DNA of 64,000 bases from Bacillota bacterium (GTDB lineage Bacteria; Bacillota; Sulfobacillia; Sulfobacillales; Sulfobacillaceae), in the NCBI GenBank assembly GCA_026627385.1, contig JAPNUR010000006.1:62001-126000 (forward strand). Reading direction: 5' to 3'. Of the stretch, positions 43,681 to 51,978 are shown piece after piece. Under the pieces are notes generated by a model. The model was not told where the DNA came from. It saw only the letters and a list, made by a program, of their open reading frames with translations, and did not search any database. The first letter of the stretch is position 1. Each line of letters starts with the position of its first letter. The position numbers were made by a program, and so were the translations under genes.

Positions 43681-43779
43681 ATGGCCCTCCTTGGGAGGGC
43701 CATTGGTCGTCTTTTGCGACGCATCCGCGCTGTTGCCATCAAGGGCCCAACGGTCCCAAAAATTTGGCCCAGTTGGCCC
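43681..43779. promoter_or_regulatory. DosR-like box array upstream of the R2-type diiron gene
   Basis: ATGGCCCTCC (43681-43690) and GGAGGGCCAT (43694-43703) form an inverted repeat. GGGCCATTGGTC is at 43697-43708, GGGCCCAACGGTCCC at 43743-43757 and GGCCCAGTTGGCCC at 43766-43779. The first part is almost the same as 775-797. A TAGAGT -10-like sequence (43804-43809) would place the last box near -43, a normal position for an activator. Confidence 0.65.
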
Positions 43780-43840
43780 TGCTAAAATGCTGCCGTAAAT
43801 GGGTAGAGTAAAAAAACCGAGGGCGAAGGGGGATTGTCAG

Positions 43841-44605
43841 GTGATCCACGTGGATCCAGCCATGACGGACGAAGAGTTTCTGCGATTGTTTGAAAAAGGA
43901 ATTCACGGTCAGTGGGGGAGCGATCAAATTGACTGGGGCCAGATTGACGGCATTTCTCCCGAGAAAAAACAGGCCTTAGGTCAGTTAGTGACCCCGGTGT
44001 ATCTAGGCGAGCAAACGGCCATGCTAGGCGTGTCCTCCGTTTTGCCTATGATCTTAACAACGGGGCACGCTGAGCCGGCATTGTATTTGGCCAGTATGGG
44101 CCTGGACGAGGCTCGCCATTTTCGCAATTTAAATCACCTCTACCGCGTGTTGGAGGTAGAGCCTTTGCCGAGTCGGCGTTTGCCGGAAATGTGGCGGTAT
44201 CATGCGCGCCTTCTTCAAAAACACGATCCGGTACAGTGGGTTTTTGGCATTTTAATCAGTGATTTGTTTGCTAAGACGTTTTACGGTGGATTTGCGGCTC
44301 GCTTTCCCGATACCGTGGTCGGGCGCCTATCTCGAAGAACGTTGCAAGATGAAGCGCGTCACCAGGCGTTTTCGGATCGCTACTTGAATCGCATGCTGCC
44401 CACCATGGACGCTGAGGCTAAAAAAGAGTTGTTGGTGCTGCGCGATGATCTCTTTCGCATTATGGAAAAGCTTGGGGGTCGGTTACGCGGGGCCATGGAA
44501 GTGCTGGAATGGTCTCCGGAGGAATTTCTGACGGAACTCTGGGATGATACGGAGCGTTGGGTCAAGCGGCTCGGCCTGGTAGAGCGGGTTGAGGCGGCGG
44601 ACTAA
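43841..44605 (+). CDS. R2-like diiron/ferritin-like oxidase (R2lox type)
   Basis: A protein of 254 residues, all helical, with two E-x-x-H metal motifs. Candidate ligands are E57 (GEQT), E90 and H93 (DEARHF), D141 (ISDLFAKTF), and E171 and H174 (DEARHQ). This is the pattern of ribonucleotide-reductase R2-like ligand-binding oxidases, which can carry Mn/Fe; D141 replaces the usual Glu. The radical Tyr could not be assigned. GTG 43841 follows AAGGGGG; ATG 43799 has a weaker SD. A half-size UPF0016 (Mn exporter family) gene follows 74 nt downstream. DosR-like boxes precede it. Confidence 0.75.
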   Translation: MIHVDPAMTDEEFLRLFEKGIHGQWGSDQIDWGQIDGISPEKKQALGQLVTPVYLGEQTAMLGVSSVLPMILTTGHAEPALYLASMGLDEARHFRNLNHLYRVLEVEPLPSRRLPEMWRYHARLLQKHDPVQWVFGILISDLFAKTFYGGFAARFPDTVVGRLSRRTLQDEARHQAFSDRYLNRMLPTMDAEAKKELLVLRDDLFRIMEKLGGRLRGAMEVLEWSPEEFLTELWDDTERWVKRLGLVERVEAAD

Positions 44606-44679
44606 CGCATGATTTCTCACGATGCCACATATGTATCCCCTGTGGACAACGCCTCAGTTGGATCGAGGGGGATGTGGCC

Positions 44680-44952
44680 GTGGATTGGAAAGTCTTTTTA
44701 TCGACTTTTGCTTTAATCTTTTTTGCCGAGCTGGGGGACAAAACCCAGCTGAGTGTCATGACGTTATCCGCTCAAAGCGATTCGGCCGCGTCGGTGTTTC
44801 TCGGAGCGGCCGTTGCTTTGGCGCTAAGCGCTTTATTAGCGGTCATCTTTGGTGAAGCGGTCACGCGACTCGTGCCAGCGCAATATATCCACTTAGGGGC
44901 AGGGATTATGTTTGTGGGACTTGGCGTGCTACTAATCTTAGGCAAATTGTAG
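44680..44952 (+). CDS. Half-size UPF0016/GDT1 family cation transporter
   Basis: A 90-residue protein with three hydrophobic segments and the family motif ELGDKTQL (E-x-G-D-K-T) in the first helix. UPF0016 proteins export Mn2+ or Ca2+. Full members have two such motifs; this is a single-repeat form that would need to dimerise or pair with another half, and no second half-gene is seen nearby. GTG 44680 is 8 nt after GAGGGGG; GTG 44674 is too close. It follows the R2-type protein gene on the same strand. Confidence 0.8.
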   Translation: MDWKVFLSTFALIFFAELGDKTQLSVMTLSAQSDSAASVFLGAAVALALSALLAVIFGEAVTRLVPAQYIHLGAGIMFVGLGVLLILGKL

Positions 44953-44966
44953 CGGCACCGACTACC

Positions 44967-44995
44967 TTGAGAATCAACGTGTTGTATGTTATACT
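44967..44995 (+). promoter_or_regulatory. Promoter of tRNA-Arg
   Basis: TTGAGA (44967-44972), a 17-bp spacer and TATACT (44990-44995) form a near-consensus sigma-A promoter 15 nt before the tRNA. Confidence 0.75.
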
Positions 44996-45010
44996 TTCTC
45001 TCGTCTTCGT

Positions 45011-45085
45011 GCGCCCGTGGTGAAGTGGATATCACGCAGGCCTCCGGAGCCTGAAGCAGGGGTTCGAGTCCCTTCGGGCGCACCA
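45011..45085 (+). tRNA. tRNA-Arg(CCG)
   Basis: A full cloverleaf. Acceptor stem GCGCCCG (45011-45017) with CGGGCGC (45075-45081) and encoded ACCA. Anticodon stem CAGGC/GCCTG around loop CTCCGGA gives anticodon CCG (45044-45046), reading CGG. The T arm has GGTTCGAGTCC. It is followed by a terminator and marks the left edge of the AT-richer accessory region. Confidence 0.95.
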
Positions 45086-45096
45086 AAGTTTGAATA

Positions 45097-45128
45097 CCCG
45101 CGGAGCATTAGCTAAGCGGGATTTTTAT
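45097..45128 (+). terminator. Terminator after tRNA-Arg
   Basis: CCCGC (45097-45101) and GCGGG (45116-45120) pair around GAGCATTAGCTAA and are followed by ATTTTTATT, a rho-independent terminator. Confidence 0.75.
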
Positions 45129-46127
45129 TGACCGCCGAAGGTTTGGTTGGTGTTACCCAACCCGTTGCCGCCGTTTCGTGCGGTGGTGTTTGCGCAACTA
45201 TGGTATCATCCTGCTCGCTATCATTTTTCAACAAGTGAGTTATGTATTTTTGCATGAGGGAACGGCGACATGTCACAGCATGTGGGAGATGGGGCGCCGT
45301 AGATCTGAGTGCCATAGAGTCGGGGAATTGAACTACTAAGTACTCCAGCGTCCAGGCCCGTCTTTGCGATTTAAATTCTCCACGAGGGCCTTCTGGGACA
45401 ATTACAACTCCAAACCAGCCATTGCGTGCCTGTCTTGGAAGCGTGTGGCGGCCACCACTATGGAAAGGCGCGGGATCCTGATTGAGCACTCAAATGTTGG
45501 TGGACAAGGTCTGTCGTCCAAGTCACGTTGTGAATTAGGTGTCAGGTCGGCTATGCGAGAATCGGTTGAGGGAGGATAAGCAGCAATCCGAGTGTAGGTA
45601 GAAGGTACGCTCGCTTTGGGGATAGGGGAGCGGTGATGCTCGAGCGCCTAGCTCAGCTTGTATAGGGCTGAGAAACTCCGCGATGAGCATCAGCGTGAAA
45701 GAGATCCAGCGGTAGGTCTGACGCTGGAACCGCGCTTCCAACAAGCCGGGCGCATGCACTGCCCGAGCTTCGTTTTGCGCCCTGATCCACGGCGAGGTGA
45801 CAGCTGTCCACGTTGCCACGATTCGTTCGTGGCGTCGTGCCCAGTTGCTATTCAGCGCATCAATTTTGATCATTTGCGGGTAAGGCTTTCCCAGAAGACG
45901 TGCGTTGATAAATTTGTCTACTCCAATGACTATACTCATGTGTATGCCTAGCGTTGCACTGAGTCAATTGACTCGAGCAATCGTGTTCCATCACGAAAGC
46001 CGGGCTAAGCATCACTCTCCGGGCACGGGACGTTTCCATCAAATTGATACACCGCCTACCCCGCCGTTTCATTTAGAATCGTTCCACTGGCCAGGGGATA
46101 TTTCTTCAGCCAATAACCAAAATATGG
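45129..46127. other. Gene-poor stretch between tRNA-Arg and the catabolic island
   Basis: About 1 kb without a credible gene. Several frames of 90-135 codons exist on both strands (for example 45112-45489 and 45535-45939, minus) but have no SD, overlap each other and match nothing I recognise. The position next to a tRNA suggests decayed integration debris. I looked for a second copy of the tRNA 3' end in the rest of the window by eye and saw none. Confidence 0.5.
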
Positions 46128-46179
46128 ATCACAATCAACGTGATATTTAGTCACAAATATGTTGCATATAGTCACAAAT
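46128..46179. promoter_or_regulatory. Tandem direct repeats and dyad upstream of the MFS gene
   Basis: TAGTCACAAAT occurs at 46148-46158 and 46169-46179, exactly 21 bp apart (two helical turns). Just before is ATCAC-N7-GTGAT (46128-46144). They lie about 100 bp upstream of the first gene of the catabolic cluster and are candidate operators, perhaps for the XRE-cupin regulator encoded in it. Confidence 0.5.
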
Positions 46180-46281
46180 TAACATAATATTCTACTGTAG
46201 CTGCTTTGTCGCTTAATAACCGTCCTTAATGACAATGGCGAATAGTACAACAAAACTATCCAAACCAAAGGAGGGCTGATG

Positions 46282-47580
46282 ATGCAAAGCGAGATCTCTC
46301 GGTCCCCGGGAATGTTGTCGATGAACCGCAATGCATGGCTCGTGACCATCACGTCACTAGCCGGGTGGACATTAGTGAACATGGATGGCAGTTTTTTTAC
46401 GTTTAGCTATCCGCTGATCCAAAAACAATTTCATATTACTACGCAACAAGTATCGTTCCTTTATACGGGAATTTTTCTCATTGGAGCGGTCGTGACTTTT
46501 GTGATTGGACCTGTACTAGACAGATTGGGTAGAAAAGGTGTCTTTCAGTTTACTCTACTGGCAACTGCGTTAGGAAGTCTATTAAGTGGATTAGCCTTTA
46601 ACTTTACTTCGTTATTCGTTTTTCGTGGGATTACACAAGTTGGTGCCAGTTCTGAATGGATGGCGGGGCAAGTCATGGTGGCAGAGGAAGCACCGAACCA
46701 TACGCGTGGTTGGTGGGTAGGATTTGCGCAAATTGGCTGGCCTGTTGGATGGTTTATTGCTTCGTTGCTATCTCTGGCCCTTGTGCCTACATTAGGATGG
46801 CGATGGTTGTTCGTTATCGGGGTGGTGCCGGCGCTATTTACTCTGTGGGTTCGGCGTAACGTACAAGAAACCGATCGATTTCAGGATATTAAAAAAATCC
46901 GCCAACAGCTCGATGAAAATCGGGCGGCAGAAGCACGATATGCCACGAATACCGCGAAGGTGAATGAATTTACTTACGCACAGTTATTCGAGCCTGACTT
47001 AGCACGGACGTCCATTTTGGTTTTCTTGTGGCAGCTCATTTATAACTACGGGGCCGCATCGATCATTTACTGGCTACCGGAGCTCTTCATTCACTACGGC
47101 CTTCCTCTTACATCCGAATACGCAACTTCAGCATGGGCTACGGGGTTGGCGATCATTGGTTACTTGTCAGCTGCCGTGTTAGGAGAAAAGTTCGGACGCC
47201 GTGAAGTTAGTGCACTTTATTTGGCCATTGGTGCAGTAAGCGGATTGTTGCTCGGACTGAAAGGGACAACGTGGATCGCAATTACGGTCTTTTATGCGGG
47301 GTTTTACTTCTTTGCAATCGGTCAGATGGGTGCTGCAGTGGCGTTTGCTCTTGAATCCTTTCCTACCCGAGCCCGCGGCACAGGAGGAACACTTTTGGCT
47401 GTTGCGACATGGGTCGGTTTTATAGCTGCTGGACTCACTGGCCCCATTTTATTCAGTGCTTGGGGCGTGCCGGCGACAATTGCTGTTTGGGGCGGCCTAT
47501 GTGCTATTATTCCGGCGATTTTAGCGTTGGGAACACGTCGCGTTAAACCGGGAGTGGCTTTAGAAGAGATTGCGCAATGA
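46282..47580 (+). CDS. MFS transporter (aromatic/organic acid symporter-like)
   Basis: A 432-residue, 12-helix major facilitator. The loop 2-3 motif is GPVLDRLGRKGVF, and an ALESFPTRARGTGG stretch precedes the last helices. These mark sugar-porter/AAHS-type carriers. It should import an organic acid. Mevalonate or a related acid is the natural guess from its neighbours, but this is inference. ATG 46282 (7 nt after AAGGAGG) is chosen over ATG 46279. It leads the catabolic cluster. A strong GC hairpin follows its stop. Confidence 0.88.
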   Translation: MQSEISRSPGMLSMNRNAWLVTITSLAGWTLVNMDGSFFTFSYPLIQKQFHITTQQVSFLYTGIFLIGAVVTFVIGPVLDRLGRKGVFQFTLLATALGSLLSGLAFNFTSLFVFRGITQVGASSEWMAGQVMVAEEAPNHTRGWWVGFAQIGWPVGWFIASLLSLALVPTLGWRWLFVIGVVPALFTLWVRRNVQETDRFQDIKKIRQQLDENRAAEARYATNTAKVNEFTYAQLFEPDLARTSILVFLWQLIYNYGAASIIYWLPELFIHYGLPLTSEYATSAWATGLAIIGYLSAAVLGEKFGRREVSALYLAIGAVSGLLLGLKGTTWIAITVFYAGFYFFAIGQMGAAVAFALESFPTRARGTGGTLLAVATWVGFIAAGLTGPILFSAWGVPATIAVWGGLCAIIPAILALGTRRVKPGVALEEIAQ

Positions 47581-47583
47581 CGG

Positions 47584-47606
47584 AACCGGGGGCTTTGCCC
47601 CCGGTT
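47584..47606 (+). repeat. Intercistronic hairpin
   Basis: AACCGGGGGC (47584-47593), loop TTT, GCCCCCGGTT (47597-47606). A perfect 10-bp stem directly after the transporter stop, without a proper T-run. It is likely a partial terminator or mRNA-stabilising element that sets the ratio of transporter to enzymes. Confidence 0.6.
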
Positions 47607-47624
47607 TACGGGGAGGAAGTCATC

Positions 47625-49673
47625 ATGGTTTATTTTGTGGGTATTGATATCGGTGGTACATTTACTGACGCGTGGGCCATTCGTGATGATGGAAGCGTAA
47701 GGATGGCCAAAACGTCGTCGACACCGCCCGACTTTGAAAGAGGGTTTTTGCAAGCCCTTACAGAACTAGCCAGTGCTTTTGATGTTAGCGTGGAGACTTT
47801 TTTAAAAGACACCGTGTATTTAGGTCATGGCACCACCGTAGCCACTAATATTATGGTGCAACGCACTGGTGCGCGCGTTGGGCTGTTGGTGACTCGAGGT
47901 CATCGCGATGCACTGCGGATGATGCGAGCGACCGGGAGAGTGGCGGGCTTAGGTCCAGAACAACTAGCCGACACGAAAAACACGAACAAACCGGCGCCCA
48001 TTGTCGACCCGCAGTTTATTCGCGAGATCAATGAACGGGTTGATGTCGACGGGGATATTGTCGTTGCGCTAGCCGAGAATGACGTGCGACGGGCAGTTGA
48101 AACGTTAAAGAGGAACGGAATACAGGCCGTGGGGGTATCTTTCTTATGGTCGTTTGTCAATCCAATCCATGAAACGTTTGTTAAGGACTATATTCGGGAT
48201 TTATGGCCTGACGTGTTTACTTCCGTTTCCCATGAGCTTTCTCCCCAGATCGGTGAATATGAACGTGCGGCGGCTGTTGCTATTAATTGTTACGTTGGAC
48301 CGGAAACCCAACAATATTTGCAAAAGCTAGAAGCGGAATTGCGCCGTTTGGGTTATTCCAGGCCGCTTTATATTACCCAGTGCGCTGGAGGTGTTATGAG
48401 TGCTGAGGAAGCTATGACTGCCCCGATAAAGACATTTCAGTCTGGCCCTGTGTCGGGGATAAATGCCGCATCCAGGTTAGGTGGTCCAGGAAGCTATATC
48501 ATTACGACAGACATGGGGGGGACCTCGTTTGATGTTGGATTGATTGTGGCGGGCCAGCCGTTGTCGCGTAAAAGTACAGTTGTCGACCAATATGAATATT
48601 TACTGCCCACCATAGACATCCAGTCCATTGGATCAGGGGGCGGAAGCATTGCCTGGTTTGACTCTCGCCAAGGTGCCTTGCGGGTTGGTCCTAGAAGTGC
48701 CGGGGCCCAGCCAGGGCCAGCATGTTATGGGAGGGGAGGACAGGCGCCCACTGTCACTGATGCTGATCTCTATTTGGGATATTTGAACGCTGATTATTTT
48801 TTGGGCGGAACAATGACCCTCAATCGTCAAGCTGCGGAAGAAGCGATTGAATTGTTAGCCCATCAGGCTGGGCTAAGTACGTTAGAGACAGCTGCAGGGA
48901 TCAAAGAAATTGTTGACAAGCAAATGGGAGATCTTATTCGTCGATTGACCTTAGGCAAGGGGTACGATCCGCGAGACTTTCGGCTGTTTGCCTATGGAGG
49001 TGCCGGCCCAGTTCACGCCGCTAGTTTTGCAAAAGATGTGGGAGTCCAAGAAGTTGTCGTTCCTGGCAGTAGCACGAGTTCGGTCTGGTCTGCGTTCGGA
49101 GCGGCCACCAGTGACCTCGTCCATGTAGTCGAGATGGGGTGTTACTTTAAGAGTCCTTTCGACCCGGCGGCCTTTACCTCCCTGATCCAGGATCTCACCG
49201 ATCAATTAGACGGGGCCTTGGGTTCTGGGACCTATGAAGTGATGTGGACCGGAGATATGCATTATGCTAATCAAATTAGCGAGCTTGAAATTGAGTTGCC
49301 CCCAACCTCGTTGTCATCTTTTTCGGAGGAGGTGGTTCGTCGATTTCAAGCTGCCTATGAACGGACGTACGGGCAAGGTTCCGGTTTTCACGGTGTGGAG
49401 GTTGAAGTCGTGGCCGTTCGCGGTCGAGCGCGCAAGTCGCTAGGTCAACCCGATGTCGTATGGTCTCACGATCATTCCCCTGTGGAACCCATAGGCTCTC
49501 GATCGGTCTATTGGCCCGAGTACGGGATGTTCCGGGAAACGCCAATTTATCGCCGTGTGTCAGGCCGGCTTTCGGGTCCTTTGATTGTTGAATTGCCGGT
49601 CACCTCGGTTGTGGTGCATCCAAGACAAACCATTGAATGCGACGATATTGGGAATCTCATCATCCGTCTATAA
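47625..49673 (+). CDS. Hydantoinase A/oxoprolinase family (ketone carboxylase beta-like)
   Basis: A 682-residue HyuA-type protein with an actin/Hsp70-like ATPase fold. YFVGIDIGGTFTDAW is at the N-terminus, GHGTTVATNIMVQRTGARVG near residue 75, and TDMGGTSFDVGLI and FAYGGAGPVHAASF in the C-terminal half. The family uses ATP for ring opening or carboxylation; acetone carboxylase beta is a member of similar length (about 717). ATG 47625 is 8 nt after GGGGAGG. With the HyuB partner and the downstream acetoacetyl-CoA synthetase, a ketone carboxylase is the favoured reading. Hydantoinase or oxoprolinase cannot be excluded. Confidence 0.82.
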   Translation: MVYFVGIDIGGTFTDAWAIRDDGSVRMAKTSSTPPDFERGFLQALTELASAFDVSVETFLKDTVYLGHGTTVATNIMVQRTGARVGLLVTRGHRDALRMMRATGRVAGLGPEQLADTKNTNKPAPIVDPQFIREINERVDVDGDIVVALAENDVRRAVETLKRNGIQAVGVSFLWSFVNPIHETFVKDYIRDLWPDVFTSVSHELSPQIGEYERAAAVAINCYVGPETQQYLQKLEAELRRLGYSRPLYITQCAGGVMSAEEAMTAPIKTFQSGPVSGINAASRLGGPGSYIITTDMGGTSFDVGLIVAGQPLSRKSTVVDQYEYLLPTIDIQSIGSGGGSIAWFDSRQGALRVGPRSAGAQPGPACYGRGGQAPTVTDADLYLGYLNADYFLGGTMTLNRQAAEEAIELLAHQAGLSTLETAAGIKEIVDKQMGDLIRRLTLGKGYDPRDFRLFAYGGAGPVHAASFAKDVGVQEVVVPGSSTSSVWSAFGAATSDLVHVVEMGCYFKSPFDPAAFTSLIQDLTDQLDGALGSGTYEVMWTGDMHYANQISELEIELPPTSLSSFSEEVVRRFQAAYERTYGQGSGFHGVEVEVVAVRGRARKSLGQPDVVWSHDHSPVEPIGSRSVYWPEYGMFRETPIYRRVSGRLSGPLIVELPVTSVVVHPRQTIECDDIGNLIIRL

Positions 49674-49695
49674 AAATTGCCGAGGAGGGAAAGAG

Positions 49696-51972
49696 ATGAC
49701 AAGAGCCATTATGGATGGACGGACACACTGCTACGTTCCTTCCGATACGTTGACTATCTCGCCCAGACTGCGGTTCCACCGCGATGCTATTCCCTTGGGA
49801 GAAATTAATCCGATCGATTTTGAAGTTATTAGGTATCAGTTGTGGTCCATTAACGAGGAACACGGCGAGACCATTGCGAAAATATCTGGGTCGCCGATTA
49901 CGAAGTACACCATGGATTTTAATCCGTCCATTCTAACAGAAGATGGCGAGATTATATATTACGGTCCTTATGTTCAATGGTTTTCTGGAATGTCCGATGT
50001 CGTGGTGAAGTGGATTCTTGAAAATCGCAGCGACAATCCGGGAATCGAAGATGGAGATATGTTTCTCTCAAATGATCCCTGGGTTGGGACTACCCATCAA
50101 CAGGACGTGGGGCTTTTTTGTCCAGTGTTTGTTGATGGAGCCTTATTTGCGTGGGTGACCAATGCGGTGCATCAATATGATGTGGGGGGAATTTCTGCAG
50201 GAAGTTTTGTTCCCCAAGCACATTCAGTATTTGATGAAGCGACGCCTCATCCCCCTATAAAAATCGTCGATCAGAATGGAATTCGCGCCGACGTTGAGGA
50301 ATTGTATCTGCGGCATTCACGCCTACCCAATTTGGTTCGTTTGGATTTGCACGCGGCAATCGCCGGAAATGAGGCCGCCAAGCGTCGTTTGCTTCAACTG
50401 GTGGATCGTTACGGTGCCGCCAAAGTCAAAGGTGTGATGCGCAAGATCCTCTACAATGGTGAACAGGCATTTTTAGAGAAATTGCGCCAAATTCCAGATG
50501 GGACCTGGCGCGAAAGGGCGTATCTGGATGTTGCGCGTGAGGGTGACCGCGGCTTATACCGTATACAACTCAACTTGACGAAACAAGGCGATGAGTTGAT
50601 CTTTGATAACGAGGGGACAGATCCTCAAATCGGCGTGCTGAATGCGTCATTTGCAGCCTGGCGGGGAGGGATTTTGACGGTTCTCAACGCCTTTATGACA
50701 TATGACCAGCTCTGGTCTATTGGCGGGGCAAGTCGGCACGTTAAATTCCGACCCACTCCAGGCCTTTTAAGTTGTGCCGACTACCCGGCATCTATGAGTT
50801 GCGGAGGAACTATTGGAGCCTACGGAGCTATTATTTTGGCCAATAATTGCATTGCCAAGATGATGGCATCTTCTGGCGTTGAGAATCTCAAGCGCGACAT
50901 TATGGCCAACGAGGCCAACAGTATGTGGCCGATTACGCAACTATCTGGTTTTGATCGTGAAGGTCAGCCGTTTGGGTCGGCCATTTTGGATCCCATGATT
51001 GGTGGCTTGGGAGCTTTTACTTTCCGGGATGGCATAGATACTGGTGGAATGTATCTTGTTCCCAAAGGGCGCGCAGCTAATGTTGAACAAAACGAACTTC
51101 ACTTTCCCGTACTCTATCTCTACCGCAAAGAATTATCAGACTCTGGGGGAGCGGGAAAGTTTCGCGGGGGCAATGGCGGTGAATTAGCGTTTGTTCCCCA
51201 TAAAACAAATAGAATTATACAAGATACCGCCACATCGGGTCAGGCGGTGCCCACGGGCCTAGGATTATTTGGCGGCAATCCAGCTTGTACCAATGAGTAT
51301 TATATGATTTTTGAGAGCGATGTTTGGGAGCGATTTCGTTCGCAAACGATTCCGACAGATTGGCGAGAGCTTAACGGTAGAGTGGAACGTCTGTCACCAA
51401 AACGAGCAAACATTCAGCAGTCAATGTCGGATGTTTACGTGCTTCACTGGTCGGCTGGAGCAGGGTACGGAGACCCGCTTTTACGGGATCCAGAAATGGT
51501 TGGTCGGGATATTCAGAATGGGGCAATTAGCCAGGATGCTGCATGGCGATTATACGGCGTTGTCTGGGATCCTGAGCTCCAATCCGTTGATCTTGAGGCC
51601 ACCAAAGTGCGGCGCCGTACCATTCGCCAAGAACGGATTGGCCGGCCAGATCTTCGAGAAACTGGGTATGACTCTGCCGACCAACACTGGACCGTGATTC
51701 ACGACATGTTGGCGGTGGATCGCGATCAAAATGCCTGGGTCTGTGCCGGTTGCGGTGCAGCATTGGGCGCATTAACGAAACCGTACAAGGAATTTACAAA
51801 GTCGATTATGCATGGGGTCCAGGATTCAAATCTTCTAATTGGAGACCCCAACGATTTCGTTGATGTTTTAGTATCTTGGGTAGAATATTGTTGTCCTTCA
51901 TGTGGAGGGCGCATAGAAACCGAGTTGCTGCGAGCAGATGACGAACCCCTGTGGGACATTGAATTGAGGTGA
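49696..51972 (+). CDS. Hydantoinase B family (ketone carboxylase alpha-like) with Zn-ribbon tail
   Basis: A 758-residue protein. The HyuB domain includes SINEEHGETIAKISGSPI near residue 55, SNDPWVGTTHQQDVG with candidate metal ligands, and SDSGGAGKFRGGNGG near residue 480. Ordinary HyuB is about 520-600 residues; acetone carboxylase alpha is about 776, so this length and the N-terminal motif favour the latter. The last 80 residues have CAGC and CCPSC pairs, a zinc-ribbon that could stand in for the separate small subunit of acetone carboxylase. ATG 49696 follows GAGGAGGG, 22 nt after hyuA. Confidence 0.82.
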   Translation: MTRAIMDGRTHCYVPSDTLTISPRLRFHRDAIPLGEINPIDFEVIRYQLWSINEEHGETIAKISGSPITKYTMDFNPSILTEDGEIIYYGPYVQWFSGMSDVVVKWILENRSDNPGIEDGDMFLSNDPWVGTTHQQDVGLFCPVFVDGALFAWVTNAVHQYDVGGISAGSFVPQAHSVFDEATPHPPIKIVDQNGIRADVEELYLRHSRLPNLVRLDLHAAIAGNEAAKRRLLQLVDRYGAAKVKGVMRKILYNGEQAFLEKLRQIPDGTWRERAYLDVAREGDRGLYRIQLNLTKQGDELIFDNEGTDPQIGVLNASFAAWRGGILTVLNAFMTYDQLWSIGGASRHVKFRPTPGLLSCADYPASMSCGGTIGAYGAIILANNCIAKMMASSGVENLKRDIMANEANSMWPITQLSGFDREGQPFGSAILDPMIGGLGAFTFRDGIDTGGMYLVPKGRAANVEQNELHFPVLYLYRKELSDSGGAGKFRGGNGGELAFVPHKTNRIIQDTATSGQAVPTGLGLFGGNPACTNEYYMIFESDVWERFRSQTIPTDWRELNGRVERLSPKRANIQQSMSDVYVLHWSAGAGYGDPLLRDPEMVGRDIQNGAISQDAAWRLYGVVWDPELQSVDLEATKVRRRTIRQERIGRPDLRETGYDSADQHWTVIHDMLAVDRDQNAWVCAGCGAALGALTKPYKEFTKSIMHGVQDSNLLIGDPNDFVDVLVSWVEYCCPSCGGRIETELLRADDEPLWDIELR

Positions 51973-51978
51973 TTTAGC

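Noticed and set aside
45063-45085. Possible attachment-site duplication of the tRNA-Arg 3' end
   Set aside because: I looked by eye for a second copy of the T-arm and acceptor sequence downstream and found none in the window.
45535-45939. Minus-strand frame thought to be a transposase or integrase remnant next to the tRNA
   Set aside because: No catalytic motif or family similarity can be shown, and the opposite strand is equally open.
47584-47606. Hairpin after the MFS gene as a full terminator
   Set aside because: The stem is strong but lacks a T-run, and hyuA follows 19 nt later with its SD; kept only as an intercistronic hairpin.
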